Below the pieces are notes generated by a model. It did not search any database, was not told where the DNA came from, and saw only the letters and a list, made by a program, of their open reading frames with translations. The translations under genes and the position numbers were made by a program. DNA of 64,000 nucleotides from Oscillospiraceae bacterium (lineage in GTDB: Bacteria; Bacillota; Clostridia; Oscillospirales; Oscillospiraceae): assembly GCA_020025575.1 (NCBI GenBank), contig JAHHRW010000001.1, forward strand, positions 124,001 through 188,000, given 5' to 3'. Positions 49,642-58,032 of the stretch are shown one piece after another; position 1 is the first letter of the stretch; each line of letters opens with the position of its first letter.

Positions 49642-50721
49642 ATGCAGAATATGGACCTATATTATGATTTTTCAGGACAGAAATTTGGCTATCCATTGAG
49701 CCTGAGTATAAACGGATTCTCCAGAAATATTTTCTCCAGGCAGTCCAGCCTTGAGATTTCCTATGTGCTGAAAGGCGAGTATGAGGCAGTCACAACCCAG
49801 TTTTCATGCGTCTTAAAAGAGCGAGATCTCATTGTGATTGCACCATATGACATTCATATGCTCCATAAAAAATCGCCAAACGACCCCGGAATCATTTTAA
49901 CCATTCATATCGATTTCAGCCGTATGACGGATGCAATGTCGGGCAATGTGCATACCCGATTTAACACAGCAGTCTGTACACAAACAAGAAACAGAGAATC
50001 CTATCTTCAGTTGCGGAACATCATTGGAAAACTGGCGGCAGAGTTAATGACCGAGCGCAACGACCTTTATTACATGAATGTGCTCATGATGGAGATGCTG
50101 TACATCGCATCCTCTAAAGAATCATTTTCTGTGGACGATCTTCCCCTGCATACCGATTATCATGAAAACTATATGAAGGCAATTAAATACATCGATAGTC
50201 ATTATAAAGAAGATCTGACCTTGGGCAAAATAGCAAAGCAATTGTCATTTAGCCCTTCCTATACATCAAAATTGATGAAACGATTTACAGGAATCCCCTT
50301 TGTAAAATATCTTGCATATGTCCGGATACGGGCATCTTTGGAAACGCTGCTGGAAGGAAGAGAGAGTATTGAAAAGATCGCTCTTGATTACGGAATGCCC
50401 AGTCCGAAAGCATATACAGAAGTATTCCGGGAACTCTACGGGATTGTACCCAGTGCATACAGAAAACAGTTTCAGAAAAATATGAAATACAGCGAAGGCG
50501 AAGAAAACCAAAAGATGGTCTTAAATCAAGAACAAAAGAATTTACTCTTACATCTAGTGGAAGGCCGCGAAGAAATTTTATATGAAAACGAACAGTTGTC
50601 TGTCCAGCAAAAGGGAGACGATTTGTTGGTCAATATAAAAAATGGGCCAATACAAATCAAAAGTGCACCAGAAGGCGGAATGGAACTAAAGATCTCTAAA
50701 AACGAATCATTTTTCCCTTAG
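49642..50721 (+). CDS. AraC family transcriptional regulator
   Basis: A 359-residue regulator. The N-terminal cupin-like sensor domain (LSINGFSRNIFSRQSSLEIS, VIAPYDIHMLHKKSP) is followed by two helix-turn-helix units at about residues 185-285 (LTLGKIAKQLSFSPSYTSKL, IEKIALDYGMPSPKAYTEVF). About 75 residues after the second HTH form an extra C-terminal domain not typical of AraC proteins. It lies just upstream of an Old Yellow Enzyme-type gene, which it probably controls. The start could also be 49627 (TTG) or 49651; none has a strong ribosome site. Confidence 0.85.
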   Translation: MQNMDLYYDFSGQKFGYPLSLSINGFSRNIFSRQSSLEISYVLKGEYEAVTTQFSCVLKERDLIVIAPYDIHMLHKKSPNDPGIILTIHIDFSRMTDAMSGNVHTRFNTAVCTQTRNRESYLQLRNIIGKLAAELMTERNDLYYMNVLMMEMLYIASSKESFSVDDLPLHTDYHENYMKAIKYIDSHYKEDLTLGKIAKQLSFSPSYTSKLMKRFTGIPFVKYLAYVRIRASLETLLEGRESIEKIALDYGMPSPKAYTEVFRELYGIVPSAYRKQFQKNMKYSEGEENQKMVLNQEQKNLLLHLVEGREEILYENEQLSVQQKGDDLLVNIKNGPIQIKSAPEGGMELKISKNESFFP

Positions 50722-50829
50722 CAGTTCTTTTTTGTTGTATTTTCTGTTAATCGAACATGCATTCTAAAGAAATAGGACAAAAAACAGCGGTTGATATCTG
50801 TATAAGGGAGCGAATTCGGAATACAGGTA

Positions 50830-50838
50830 TGGTATAAT
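50830..50838 (+). promoter_or_regulatory. Extended -10 promoter of the flavoenzyme gene
   Basis: TGGTATAAT sits 26 bases before the start codon. No convincing -35 is seen, which fits an activator-dependent promoter under the neighbouring AraC regulator. Confidence 0.5.
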
Positions 50839-50863
50839 AGAAAGAAAAAAGGAGAAAAATACG

Positions 50864-52810
50864 ATGAATCAATATCCACACTTGCTTTCACCGATTAAAA
50901 TCGGTAAAACCACTGTAAAAAACCGCGTTTTCATGCCCCCCATCTCTACAAATTTGGCAGATCACGGTTATGTTACCGAGGAACTGATCCAGCATTACAC
51001 CGCAAGAGCAAAGGGCGGTGTCGGCCTGATTGTTACCGAAGTAACCACTGTTGAACCCGTATATACATACCTTCCCGGAGATATGTCCATCTGCGACGAT
51101 TCTTATATCCCCGGTTGGAAAAAGCTCACCGATTCTGTGCATCAGTATGGAGCGAAGATTCTGCCTCAGCTGTTCCATCCGGCATTTGTGGCATTCAACA
51201 TACCTGGAACCCCTCGTTTCATCGCCCCCTCTAATGTTGGCACTTACTATTCAAAAGAAGCTCCCAGAGCTGTAACCGTTGAGGAACTGAAAGTCATCAT
51301 TCGCCAATTTGGTGAGGCCGCAGGCCGCGTCAAGCAGGCAGGCGGTGATGGTGTGGAAATCCATGCAGCCCATGCACATGGTCTGTTGGGCGGATTCCTC
51401 TCTCCCCTGTACAACAAGAGAACCGATGAGTATGGCGGAGATATCGATGGTCGCCTGCGTCTTACTCTTGAAGTAATTCAGGAAGTCCGCAAAGTCTGCG
51501 GTGAAGACTTTATCATCGATGTCCGTATTTCCGGCGATGAATACACCGACGGTGGTCTGAACCTGAATGATGCAGTATATGTATCCAAGCAGCTGGAAAA
51601 GGCCGGTGCAGATTTCCTGCATGTATCCGGTGGTACCACAATCATGCGTGGCAGTGCTATTCCTGCTCCCGGAACTCCTATGGGTTCCCATGTAAAGATG
51701 GCAGAAGAGATCAAGAAGCATATTTCCATCCCCGTTGCAACTGTAGGCAGAATTACCGAGCCCTGGATTGCAGAGGAATTGATTGCCAATGGTCGTACCG
51801 ATATCTGCATGATCGGACGTGCAAACCTATGTGACCCCGATTTCGTCACCAAGGCAGAACAGGGCCAGATCGATAGCATCCGTCCCTGCATTGGCTGCCT
51901 CAGATGCCTGAACGGTATCATGTTCGGCAATCGTGTTTCCTGCACTGTGAATCCCTCTTTGGAGCTGGAAAACGAAGAGAACATTAAGGAAGCACAGACA
52001 AAGAAGAACGTTCTGGTTATTGGCGGTGGTCCTGCTGGTATGGAAGCAGCCTACGTGGCAAAGAAGCGCGGTCATCATGTGGTTCTGTGCGAAAAAGAGG
52101 AAGCACTCGGTGGATTGGTTCGTCTGGCAGCTGTCCCCATTGCTAAGCAGGATCTTACAAAAGTAATCAAATACATGACCAAAAAGCTGGAAGATGCACA
52201 GGTCGATATCAGACTGAACTGCACTGTTACAGAAGAAATGCTCAAGACCGAATTTAAGGACTATGAGGTCATCGCCGGTACTGGCGCATCCCCTGTCGTG
52301 ATTAAGCCCTTCACCGGATTTAAGCAGTGGATGACCGCAGATGATATTCTGTCTGGCAAGTCCTTCCCCGGTAGAAAAATCGTGGTTATCGGCGGCGGTT
52401 CGGTAGGCTGTGAAACTGCTGACTACCTCGCACCTCTGATCAACGACCTGTTCCCCAGAAACAGAGAGATCATTGTTCTGGAAATGATGTCCGGCGTTAT
52501 GCTGAACGAATCTGGTCCGGGTCGCAGCCTGCTTGTTCAGAGAATGATGAAGAAGGGCGTAGAAATGATCTGCAACGCCAAGGTGGAGCGTGTCGAGCAA
52601 GACAAGATCTACTATAGCAAGAACGGTCAGGAATACTGCATTGATGATGCCGATACTCTGGTATTTGCAGTAGGATACAAGGCTGATCCTCAGCTGGAAG
52701 AGACCCTGAAGGCATGTGGTGTAAACTACCATCTGGTAGGCGATGTTGCAAAGCTCGGAAACATCAAAGATGCCGTGACATGCGGCTATCAGGTAGCTAA
52801 GGACTTATAA
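50864..52810 (+). CDS. Old Yellow Enzyme-type NADH:flavin oxidoreductase with FeS cluster
   Basis: A 648-residue two-domain flavoenzyme like 2,4-dienoyl-CoA reductase, BaiCD/BaiH and trimethylamine dehydrogenase. Residues 1-330 form an OYE TIM barrel (FMPPISTNLADHGYVTEELI, EIHAAHAHGLLGGFLSPLYN with the His-x-x-His pair). The iron-sulfur ligands are in CIGCLRCLNGIMFGNRVSC. FAD/NAD domains follow (VIGGGPAGMEAAYVAKKRGH, VIGGGSVGCETADYL). The substrate is unknown; enoate, enal, steroid or bile acid reduction are typical of the family. GGAG precedes the ATG. It lies downstream of an AraC gene. Confidence 0.92.
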   Translation: MNQYPHLLSPIKIGKTTVKNRVFMPPISTNLADHGYVTEELIQHYTARAKGGVGLIVTEVTTVEPVYTYLPGDMSICDDSYIPGWKKLTDSVHQYGAKILPQLFHPAFVAFNIPGTPRFIAPSNVGTYYSKEAPRAVTVEELKVIIRQFGEAAGRVKQAGGDGVEIHAAHAHGLLGGFLSPLYNKRTDEYGGDIDGRLRLTLEVIQEVRKVCGEDFIIDVRISGDEYTDGGLNLNDAVYVSKQLEKAGADFLHVSGGTTIMRGSAIPAPGTPMGSHVKMAEEIKKHISIPVATVGRITEPWIAEELIANGRTDICMIGRANLCDPDFVTKAEQGQIDSIRPCIGCLRCLNGIMFGNRVSCTVNPSLELENEENIKEAQTKKNVLVIGGGPAGMEAAYVAKKRGHHVVLCEKEEALGGLVRLAAVPIAKQDLTKVIKYMTKKLEDAQVDIRLNCTVTEEMLKTEFKDYEVIAGTGASPVVIKPFTGFKQWMTADDILSGKSFPGRKIVVIGGGSVGCETADYLAPLINDLFPRNREIIVLEMMSGVMLNESGPGRSLLVQRMMKKGVEMICNAKVERVEQDKIYYSKNGQEYCIDDADTLVFAVGYKADPQLEETLKACGVNYHLVGDVAKLGNIKDAVTCGYQVAKDL

Positions 52811-52820
52811 TTTATCATAA

Positions 52821-52860
52821 AAAGAAGATCACGTGGGAAATATCCCATGTGATCTTCTTT
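52821..52860 (+). terminator. Terminator after the flavoenzyme gene
   Basis: A 17-bp stem (AAAGAAGATCACGTGGG with its complement, one G-T pair) ends in TTT. Confidence 0.85.
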
Positions 52861-52900
52861 TAGTCATCTGGTAAGAACTTAATTCCCCCGTAGCAAAAAC

Positions 52901-52927
52901 CGGCAGGGCCCAATTCGGGTCCTGCCG
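52901..52927 (-). terminator. Terminator of the amino acid ABC importer operon
   Basis: CGGCAGGGCCC and GGGTCCTGCCG pair around AATTC; on the minus strand the stem is followed by GTTTTTGC, 27 bases after the ATPase stop. Confidence 0.85.
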
Positions 52928-52953
52928 TGTAACATATTTAGCCTGTTTTCCGA

Positions 52954-53733
52954 TTATTTTAGAACCTTGGAAAGAAAATCCTGAAGTCTCGGATGCTGTG
53001 GGTGTTCAAAAATCTGTTCTGGGGTACCTTCTTCCAGCAACTTACCATCTGCCATAAATAAAACCCGGTTGCCCACTTCCCTTGCAAAGCCCATCTCGTG
53101 GGTAACAACAACCATCGTCATTCCCTGCTGTGCTAACTCCTTCATGACCTCCAGCACCTCACCGACCATCTCCGGATCCAGTGCAGAGGTAGGTTCATCA
53201 AAAAGCATAACCTCTGGCTCCATCATCAGGGCGCGAACAATGGCAATTCTCTGCTTTTGACCGCCGGAAAGCTGAATTGGATAAGCACCAGCACGGTCCT
53301 CCAATCCAACACGTTTCAGAAGGGCTAATGCTTTTTGTTCAGCTTCCTTCTGATCCATTTTTTTAACCTTTACAGGAGCAAGAATCATATTCTCAAGAAT
53401 GGTCTTATGTGGGAACAGGTTGAAGTGCTGGAACACCATACCCATTTTTTGCCGATGTTCATCAATGTTGATTTTGACCATTTTCCCATCAGGGGTCCTC
53501 ATTTTCTTCTTCGTAATGTCTACATGGTCAAAAATGATTTCGCCATCGGTTGGCACTTCCAACAGATTGAGACTCCTAAGCAGGGTGGACTTTCCGGAAC
53601 CGGATGGGCCAATTACCACCATAACATCACCGGTGTGAATGTCGACAGATACATCATCCAGAGCGCGGAGTGCGCCCTTATTGTAATACTTTTTCAGATG
53701 TTTTACCTGAATCAAATTATCTCTTGTCGCCAC
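52954..53733 (-). CDS. Polar amino acid ABC transporter ATP-binding protein
   Basis: A 259-residue GlnQ/HisP-type ATPase. Walker A GPSGSGKSTLL, Q-loop GMVFQHFNLFPH, signature LSGGQKQRIAIVRALMMEPE with Walker B MLFDEPTSALDPE, and H-loop VVVTHEMGFAREVG are all intact. It drives uptake by the permease encoded upstream. The start is GTG at 53733, overlapping the permease stop by 17 bases, with AAGGAAG upstream. Confidence 0.95.
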   Translation of the reverse strand: MATRDNLIQVKHLKKYYNKGALRALDDVSVDIHTGDVMVVIGPSGSGKSTLLRSLNLLEVPTDGEIIFDHVDITKKKMRTPDGKMVKINIDEHRQKMGMVFQHFNLFPHKTILENMILAPVKVKKMDQKEAEQKALALLKRVGLEDRAGAYPIQLSGGQKQRIAIVRALMMEPEVMLFDEPTSALDPEMVGEVLEVMKELAQQGMTMVVVTHEMGFAREVGNRVLFMADGKLLEEGTPEQIFEHPQHPRLQDFLSKVLK

Positions 53734-54415
53734 GGCTCATCTTCCTTTCGAAATGTTCAATGATTTTACTGGTGGGGAATGTCAGGCAGAAATAGACACA
53801 TGCCGCCACGATCAACGGCTCTCCGATAGAGAAAGTAGCACCCTTAACGGAATAAACGGCGGACATAATCTCCTGAACGCCGATGGTCCAGCAGATAGAG
53901 GATTCCTTGATGATGGTAACAAATTCGTTTGCGATAGCAGGCAGAATATTTTTAATCGCCTGAGGCAGAATGATATATCTCATATTCTCAATCTGGCTCA
54001 TACCCAAGCTTCTTGCGGCTTCGGTTTGACCCTGGTCGATGCTCTGAATACCGGAACGAATGATTTCACATAGATAAGCACCGGAGTTCAGACTCAGTGC
54101 AATCACACCGGGAATAAAACGCTCAAAGCGAATAAATCCAAAGAGTTTGAATGCCGGGAGCGATACATCCGCTAAAATAACATAGTAGACAATGAATAGC
54201 TGAACCATCAACGGGGTTGCGCGAAAAACCTCTACATAAGCAGTGGAGATGACCCGAAATGGGAGAAACTTGCTCATACGCATGTACGCCAGCAACAGCG
54301 AGAGGACAAAACCAAAAATAACCGTTAGCACAGAAAGTGAAATGGTGCATACCATACCTTCGCCGAACATCTGTATGTACTCAAAGGTGTCCTTGAAGCC
54401 TTCAATTGAAATCAA
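53717..54415 (-). CDS. Polar amino acid ABC transporter permease
   Basis: A 232-residue HisM/GlnP-type permease with about five membrane helices (MVCTISLSVLTVIFGFVLSL, VFRATPLMVQLFIVYYVILA) and the ATPase-docking EAA loop EAARSLGMSQIENMRYIILP. The start is TTG at 54415, set by AAAGGAG 8 bases upstream. Only one permease gene is present, so it should homodimerise. Confidence 0.93.
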   Translation of the reverse strand: MISIEGFKDTFEYIQMFGEGMVCTISLSVLTVIFGFVLSLLLAYMRMSKFLPFRVISTAYVEVFRATPLMVQLFIVYYVILADVSLPAFKLFGFIRFERFIPGVIALSLNSGAYLCEIIRSGIQSIDQGQTEAARSLGMSQIENMRYIILPQAIKNILPAIANEFVTIIKESSICWTIGVQEIMSAVYSVKGATFSIGEPLIVAACVYFCLTFPTSKIIEHFERKMSRGDKR

Positions 54416-54484
54416 TGGGAATACTCCTTTCGTGGAACTTCCCCGGAAGAATCACTCCCGGGGAACGTTCAATTATTTAGTAAA

Positions 54485-55372
54485 TTATGGATTAGGGGTA
54501 GTTTGGTTCTCCAGCAAGCCCTCGTGAATATTGCCAGCAGCCAGCTCGGTCGCCTCAAAGATAAATTGATCAAGAGAACCATCCTCTTGTGCTGCCTCGA
54601 TTGCCAGATTTACAGCGGCAAGCAGCGCACCATTATCCTTGGAAACACCCACAACATTACCGGCTGCATCGTAGGGAACGTCCAGAACAACAGCCAGATC
54701 GGGGTAATTCTTTGCATAAGACTGGGCGGGCAGGGTTTCGATGAATGCGCCGTCCAGCTTTCCAGAAATAAGCTCCGCAACGATATCGGTCAGCTTACTC
54801 AGTTCAATGATATCAGCATCCGGAGCGTACTGTTTAGCCAATTTTGCCTGAATAGAGCCGATCTGGACACCGATTTGGTATTCAGGGTTATTCGCATCCT
54901 CCAGAGAAGTAAATTTGCCGGCCAATTCCTGATTGGTTACAAAGGACTGATTACCCATGTAGTAAATATCCGAGAAACTCATAGCCTTTTCGCGCTTAGG
55001 ATCTGGAGAATAGCCTGCCATGCCGATATCAGCTTTCTTGCTGCCAATTTCAGAAATGGTTCCATCAAAATCCATGGGAATGATTTCCAGTTCTAACCCC
55101 ATGAAATCTGCGATGTAGTGACCCATCGCAATGTCGAAACCAGCCAAAGTTGGATTGCCTTTGTCGTCCAGCGCATAGAACTCATAGGGAGCCATGTCAG
55201 GACTGGTGACCATGGTCAGCTTTCCTTGGTTGACGGTTTTAATAAGTGGTTTTAGCTCTTCGATGGACATGGCAGAATAATCGGTAGTGTCTGCGGTTTG
55301 ATTGGAACCACAACCTGCAAACATGGCACCAATCATCAAAACAGAAAGCAATAATGCTGCATATTTTTTCAT
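54485..55372 (-). CDS. Amino acid ABC transporter substrate-binding lipoprotein
   Basis: A 295-residue family 3 solute-binding protein. The signal peptide and lipobox are KKYAALLLSVLMIGAMFAGC, placing the lipidated Cys at residue 21. The binding fold shows KLTMVTSPDMAPYEFYALDD, TLAGFDIAMGHYIADFMGLE and GSKKADIGMAGYSPDPKREK. The specific amino acid is not evident; repeats upstream hint at arginine-type regulation. It is the first gene of the three-gene operon behind a perfect consensus promoter. Confidence 0.93.
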   Translation of the reverse strand: MKKYAALLLSVLMIGAMFAGCGSNQTADTTDYSAMSIEELKPLIKTVNQGKLTMVTSPDMAPYEFYALDDKGNPTLAGFDIAMGHYIADFMGLELEIIPMDFDGTISEIGSKKADIGMAGYSPDPKREKAMSFSDIYYMGNQSFVTNQELAGKFTSLEDANNPEYQIGVQIGSIQAKLAKQYAPDADIIELSKLTDIVAELISGKLDGAFIETLPAQSYAKNYPDLAVVLDVPYDAAGNVVGVSKDNGALLAAVNLAIEAAQEDGSLDQFIFEATELAAGNIHEGLLENQTTPNP

Positions 55373-55420
55373 TTCCTCTTTCTCCTTTTCATCTAGTTTT
55401 GTATTTTTACTTATGAATGA

Positions 55421-55449
55421 ATTATAACTCGTATATTATTCATTGTCAA
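55421..55449 (-). promoter_or_regulatory. Consensus SigA promoter of the amino acid importer
   Basis: On the minus strand TTGACA (55444-55449) and TATAAT (55421-55426) are exactly 17 bases apart, both full consensus. The arms AATGAAT (55416-55422) and ATTCATT (55438-55444) form an inverted repeat over the -10 and spacer. A similar element lies at 55534-55548. Confidence 0.8.
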
Positions 55450-55560
55450 CCAAGATAATATACATATTTTCCGTGAACTTTATTTAATTTTATATACAAC
55501 TATTATAGTTTATTCAATTATTAGTGTATAGTTATTCGTATATTCATTATAAAAATAAAT

Positions 55561-55591
55561 ATCCCTGCGAATACTGAATATCCGCAGGGAT
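55561..55591 (-). terminator. Terminator of the CobW/OadB-motif operon
   Basis: ATCCCTGCG pairs with CGCAGGGAT; on the minus strand it is followed by ATTTATTTTTA, 5 bases after the small gene's stop codon. Confidence 0.8.
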
Positions 55592-55596
55592 AACAT

Positions 55597-55764
55597 TTAC
55601 TTTTTCCTCCGTCTGAGGACGATCGCGGCGAATGCAATCGCTACAATAACGGCAGATACTGTAATAATAGTAACAGCAGGGTTGTACGACCCGGTCACAT
55701 AAACTGCGGTAGGACCATCCGAACCACCAATGATACCAATTTCAGATAAAATAGTATGAAACAT
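55597..55764 (-). CDS. 55-residue membrane peptide with the OadB-type GIIGG-DGPT motif
   Basis: A 55-residue gene whose ATG overlaps the stop of the GTPase gene (TAATG), with AGGAGG about 11 bases upstream. Residues 9-25 read IGIIGGSDGPTAVYVTG, closely matching the conserved GIIGGADGPTAI region of beta subunits of Na+-translocating decarboxylases (OadB/GcdB/MmdB), where it contains a functionally essential Asp. A single membrane helix (about residues 30-50) and basic end RRRKK follow. Full beta subunits have about 380-430 residues, so this is either a specialised micropeptide or a motif-bearing remnant. Good spacing, a ribosome site and its own terminator argue that it is real. Confidence 0.75.
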   Translation of the reverse strand: MFHTILSEIGIIGGSDGPTAVYVTGSYNPAVTIITVSAVIVAIAFAAIVLRRRKK

Positions 55765-56705
55765 TAGAATGTACAGACCTCCTCAACAGCAGGAGCGGCA
55801 TCGACCACGGTAATTCCGGTCAATACAGGACCAAGATCCCCCTTGTAAAGGAAGTGTCTCTCGGCAGAAACCTTTGCACGCACCTTTACCCAGCTGCGTG
55901 GCTTTAGATTCTTGGCATCATCCCACTTGCAAGGTAATCCACAGAACTGAATATCTTCTACACAGCATGTCATGATGAACCGACCGGGCGCAAACATTCC
56001 ATTCTTATCCCGGCGCAGCATTGCAACCTGAGCCTTGAACTCCACGGTCTTTCCGTTGTACTTTTCAGGATCTTCTGTAACATCCCGGAACCAAAGTGCA
56101 TAGTCAGCATCCTCGATGGTAACAACAGGAGCATTGACATCAAAGGGCAATGGATCCTCAATTTCGTCAAATTCAGTGGAGCCATCTATATAGTCATACA
56201 GAATATCAATCTGTCGACTGGCTGCGCGGGCAAGCTTATGGAAAGGCATGATGTCCTGTCCTTTTTCCAGACGGTTAAAGACAACCATCTGTGCACCCAT
56301 CAGCTTGTCCATGACCAGATTGCGCATATTGGAGTTATAGGTCATAATCGTTGTACTATCAGCAAACATGACCTCCTGCGCCACAACCCATTCCTTTGGA
56401 AACCGCATATATAGGTCACCGACCAACTGCATGCCGTTTAACTCTGCAACAATACGCTCGGGCTTGTGTTTCTTCACAAGTGCTGTCAATTCCTTTGTCG
56501 TAACGGTTTCCTGATTCAGCACTTCCAAATATACATTCTTATGGGGATAGGTCGAAAAATCAAACTCTTCCTCCCCTTCTTCAAATACCAGCAGCAGCGT
56601 CCGCTCACCGGCATTAAACCGTTCATCCTCTAGGGTTTCTTGAATGAACTTCGTCTTACCGGAATCTAGAAAACCGGTAAAAGCATATACAGGAATTTCT
56701 ATCAT
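55764..56705 (-). CDS. CobW-like GTPase fused to a DUF1980/TIGR03943-like domain
   Basis: A 313-residue protein. The N-terminal G3E GTPase has G1 GFLDSGKTKF (P-loop with Asp-Ser) and ERIVAELNGMQ in place of the CobW Glu-Pro-Ser-Gly region; the CxCC metal motif is missing. Residues from about 210 (YNGKTVEFKAQVAMLRRDKN, then FIMTCCVEDIQFCGLPCKWD and LKPRSWVKVRAKVSA) resemble the OB-like C-terminal domain of DUF1980/TIGR03943 proteins, including the invariant TCC. The start 56705 replaces the longer frame to 56750. It follows the His-rich CobW gene by 10 bases. Confidence 0.8.
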   Translation of the reverse strand: MIEIPVYAFTGFLDSGKTKFIQETLEDERFNAGERTLLLVFEEGEEEFDFSTYPHKNVYLEVLNQETVTTKELTALVKKHKPERIVAELNGMQLVGDLYMRFPKEWVVAQEVMFADSTTIMTYNSNMRNLVMDKLMGAQMVVFNRLEKGQDIMPFHKLARAASRQIDILYDYIDGSTEFDEIEDPLPFDVNAPVVTIEDADYALWFRDVTEDPEKYNGKTVEFKAQVAMLRRDKNGMFAPGRFIMTCCVEDIQFCGLPCKWDDAKNLKPRSWVKVRAKVSAERHFLYKGDLGPVLTGITVVDAAPAVEEVCTF

Positions 56706-56715
56706 AAAACGCTCC

Positions 56716-57870
56716 TTACAGGCCAAAAAGCTTTGCAATTGCCTGTTCATTTAACTGTGATCCAATGACACAAAGACGACCAATGACGCTTGCACTCCCG
56801 GTACGAACATCAGCCTCACCGGGAACGTGGTCAAAGTGTATCCAATTACCATCAACGCCTGCTACGATGCCCTTTGCACGCAGAACGATGCCGTATTCAC
56901 CAGCATCCAGTTCCTCAAGGGCATGGCTGATTTCTTCGGAAGTGAACTTCTTAGTGGTTTCACCCCCCCAAGAGGAGAATACTTCGTCTGCATGATGATG
57001 CTCGTGATCGTGACCGCAGCAGCAATGCCCATCATGGTCATGATGGTGCTCATGATCGTGGCCACAGCCGCAATGCTCATCATGGTCATGATGGTGCTCA
57101 TGATCGTGGCCACAGCCGCAATGCTCATCGTGGTCATGATGGTGCTCGTGATCGTGACCGCAGCAGCAATGCTCATCGTGGTCATGATGATGCTCGTGAT
57201 CGTGACCGCAGCCGCAATGCTCATCGTGATTGTGATGGTGCTCTTGCTCCAGATCCGCCAAATCCTTAGCCAGAGACGCATTACCCTCCATGGCCTGAAT
57301 CAGCTGTTCGCCGGTAAGTTCCGTCCAAGGAGTGGTCACCACAGTTGCCTTGTCATTATGTTCACGAATCATTTCCAGAGCCGTATTCAGCTTGGATTCT
57401 GCAATCGCATCGGTTCTGGACAGAATAATGGTAGAGGCGGTTTCAATCTGGTTATTATAGAACTCCCCAAAGTTCTTCATATATACCTTGACCTTTCCAG
57501 CATCCGCAACTGCAACCGTATAGCCAAGCTCCACATCGTGGCCGATGACCTTCTTAACAGCGCCGACAACATCAGACAACTTGCCAACGCCAGAAGGTTC
57601 AATGATGACTCGATCCGGATGGTATTCGGAAATCACCTTTTCAAGAGCCTTACCAAAATCACCAACGAGACTGCAGCAGATACAACCGGAGTTCATCTCC
57701 GTAATGTTAATGCCTGCATCCTTCAAAAAGCCACCATCAATACCAATTTCACCAAATTCGTTCTCAATCAGAACCAATTTCTGGTTCTGATATCCTTCGG
57801 AAATCATTTTTTTAATCAGAGTTGTTTTACCGGCACCCAAGAAACCGGAATAAATATCAATTTTTGTCAT
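56716..57870 (-). CDS. CobW/COG0523 GTPase with five His/Cys-rich 16-residue repeats
   Basis: A 384-residue G3E GTPase. Walker A is GFLGAGKTTL (residues 9-18), the metal-binding CxCC motif is CICC at 63-66, and IIEPSGVGKLSDV is the conserved Glu-Pro-Ser-Gly region. Residues 211-290 are five tandem copies of a 16-residue unit, HHHDHDEHC(G/C)CGHDHE, a likely metal buffer or delivery tail. The C-terminal CobW_C domain (GEYGIVLRAKGIVAG, WIHFDHVPGEADVR) is intact. Members load Zn, Ni or Co into target proteins. The ATG 57870 with GGAAGGTG upstream starts the operon. Confidence 0.9.
   Translation of the reverse strand: MTKIDIYSGFLGAGKTTLIKKMISEGYQNQKLVLIENEFGEIGIDGGFLKDAGINITEMNSGCICCSLVGDFGKALEKVISEYHPDRVIIEPSGVGKLSDVVGAVKKVIGHDVELGYTVAVADAGKVKVYMKNFGEFYNNQIETASTIILSRTDAIAESKLNTALEMIREHNDKATVVTTPWTELTGEQLIQAMEGNASLAKDLADLEQEHHHNHDEHCGCGHDHEHHHDHDEHCCCGHDHEHHHDHDEHCGCGHDHEHHHDHDEHCGCGHDHEHHHDHDGHCCCGHDHEHHHADEVFSSWGGETTKKFTSEEISHALEELDAGEYGIVLRAKGIVAGVDGNWIHFDHVPGEADVRTGSASVIGRLCVIGSQLNEQAIAKLFGL
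57001..57240 (-). repeat. Five tandem 48-bp repeats inside the CobW gene
   Basis: Five in-frame units of 48 bases encode the His/Cys repeats. Copies differ at third positions and in one Gly/Cys codon, so they are not all recent identical duplications, but length variation between strains is likely. Confidence 0.9.
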
Positions 57871-58032
57871 AATGATTTTACACCTTCCGTATTCACAAGA
57901 TTCCACATAGCCATAATAGAAATTTACGAAATCATCTATTATTCCATTATGTTCAGCCCTTTCTGTCCTTTTGTATTGAACAGGATGTTCACTTCCTTTC
58001 GCAGAACAGGAGAGACTTTGATATATGTAGTA

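Noticed and set aside
57001..57240. CRISPR-like array
   Set aside because: The repeats are in-frame, contiguous without spacers and encode the His/Cys tail.
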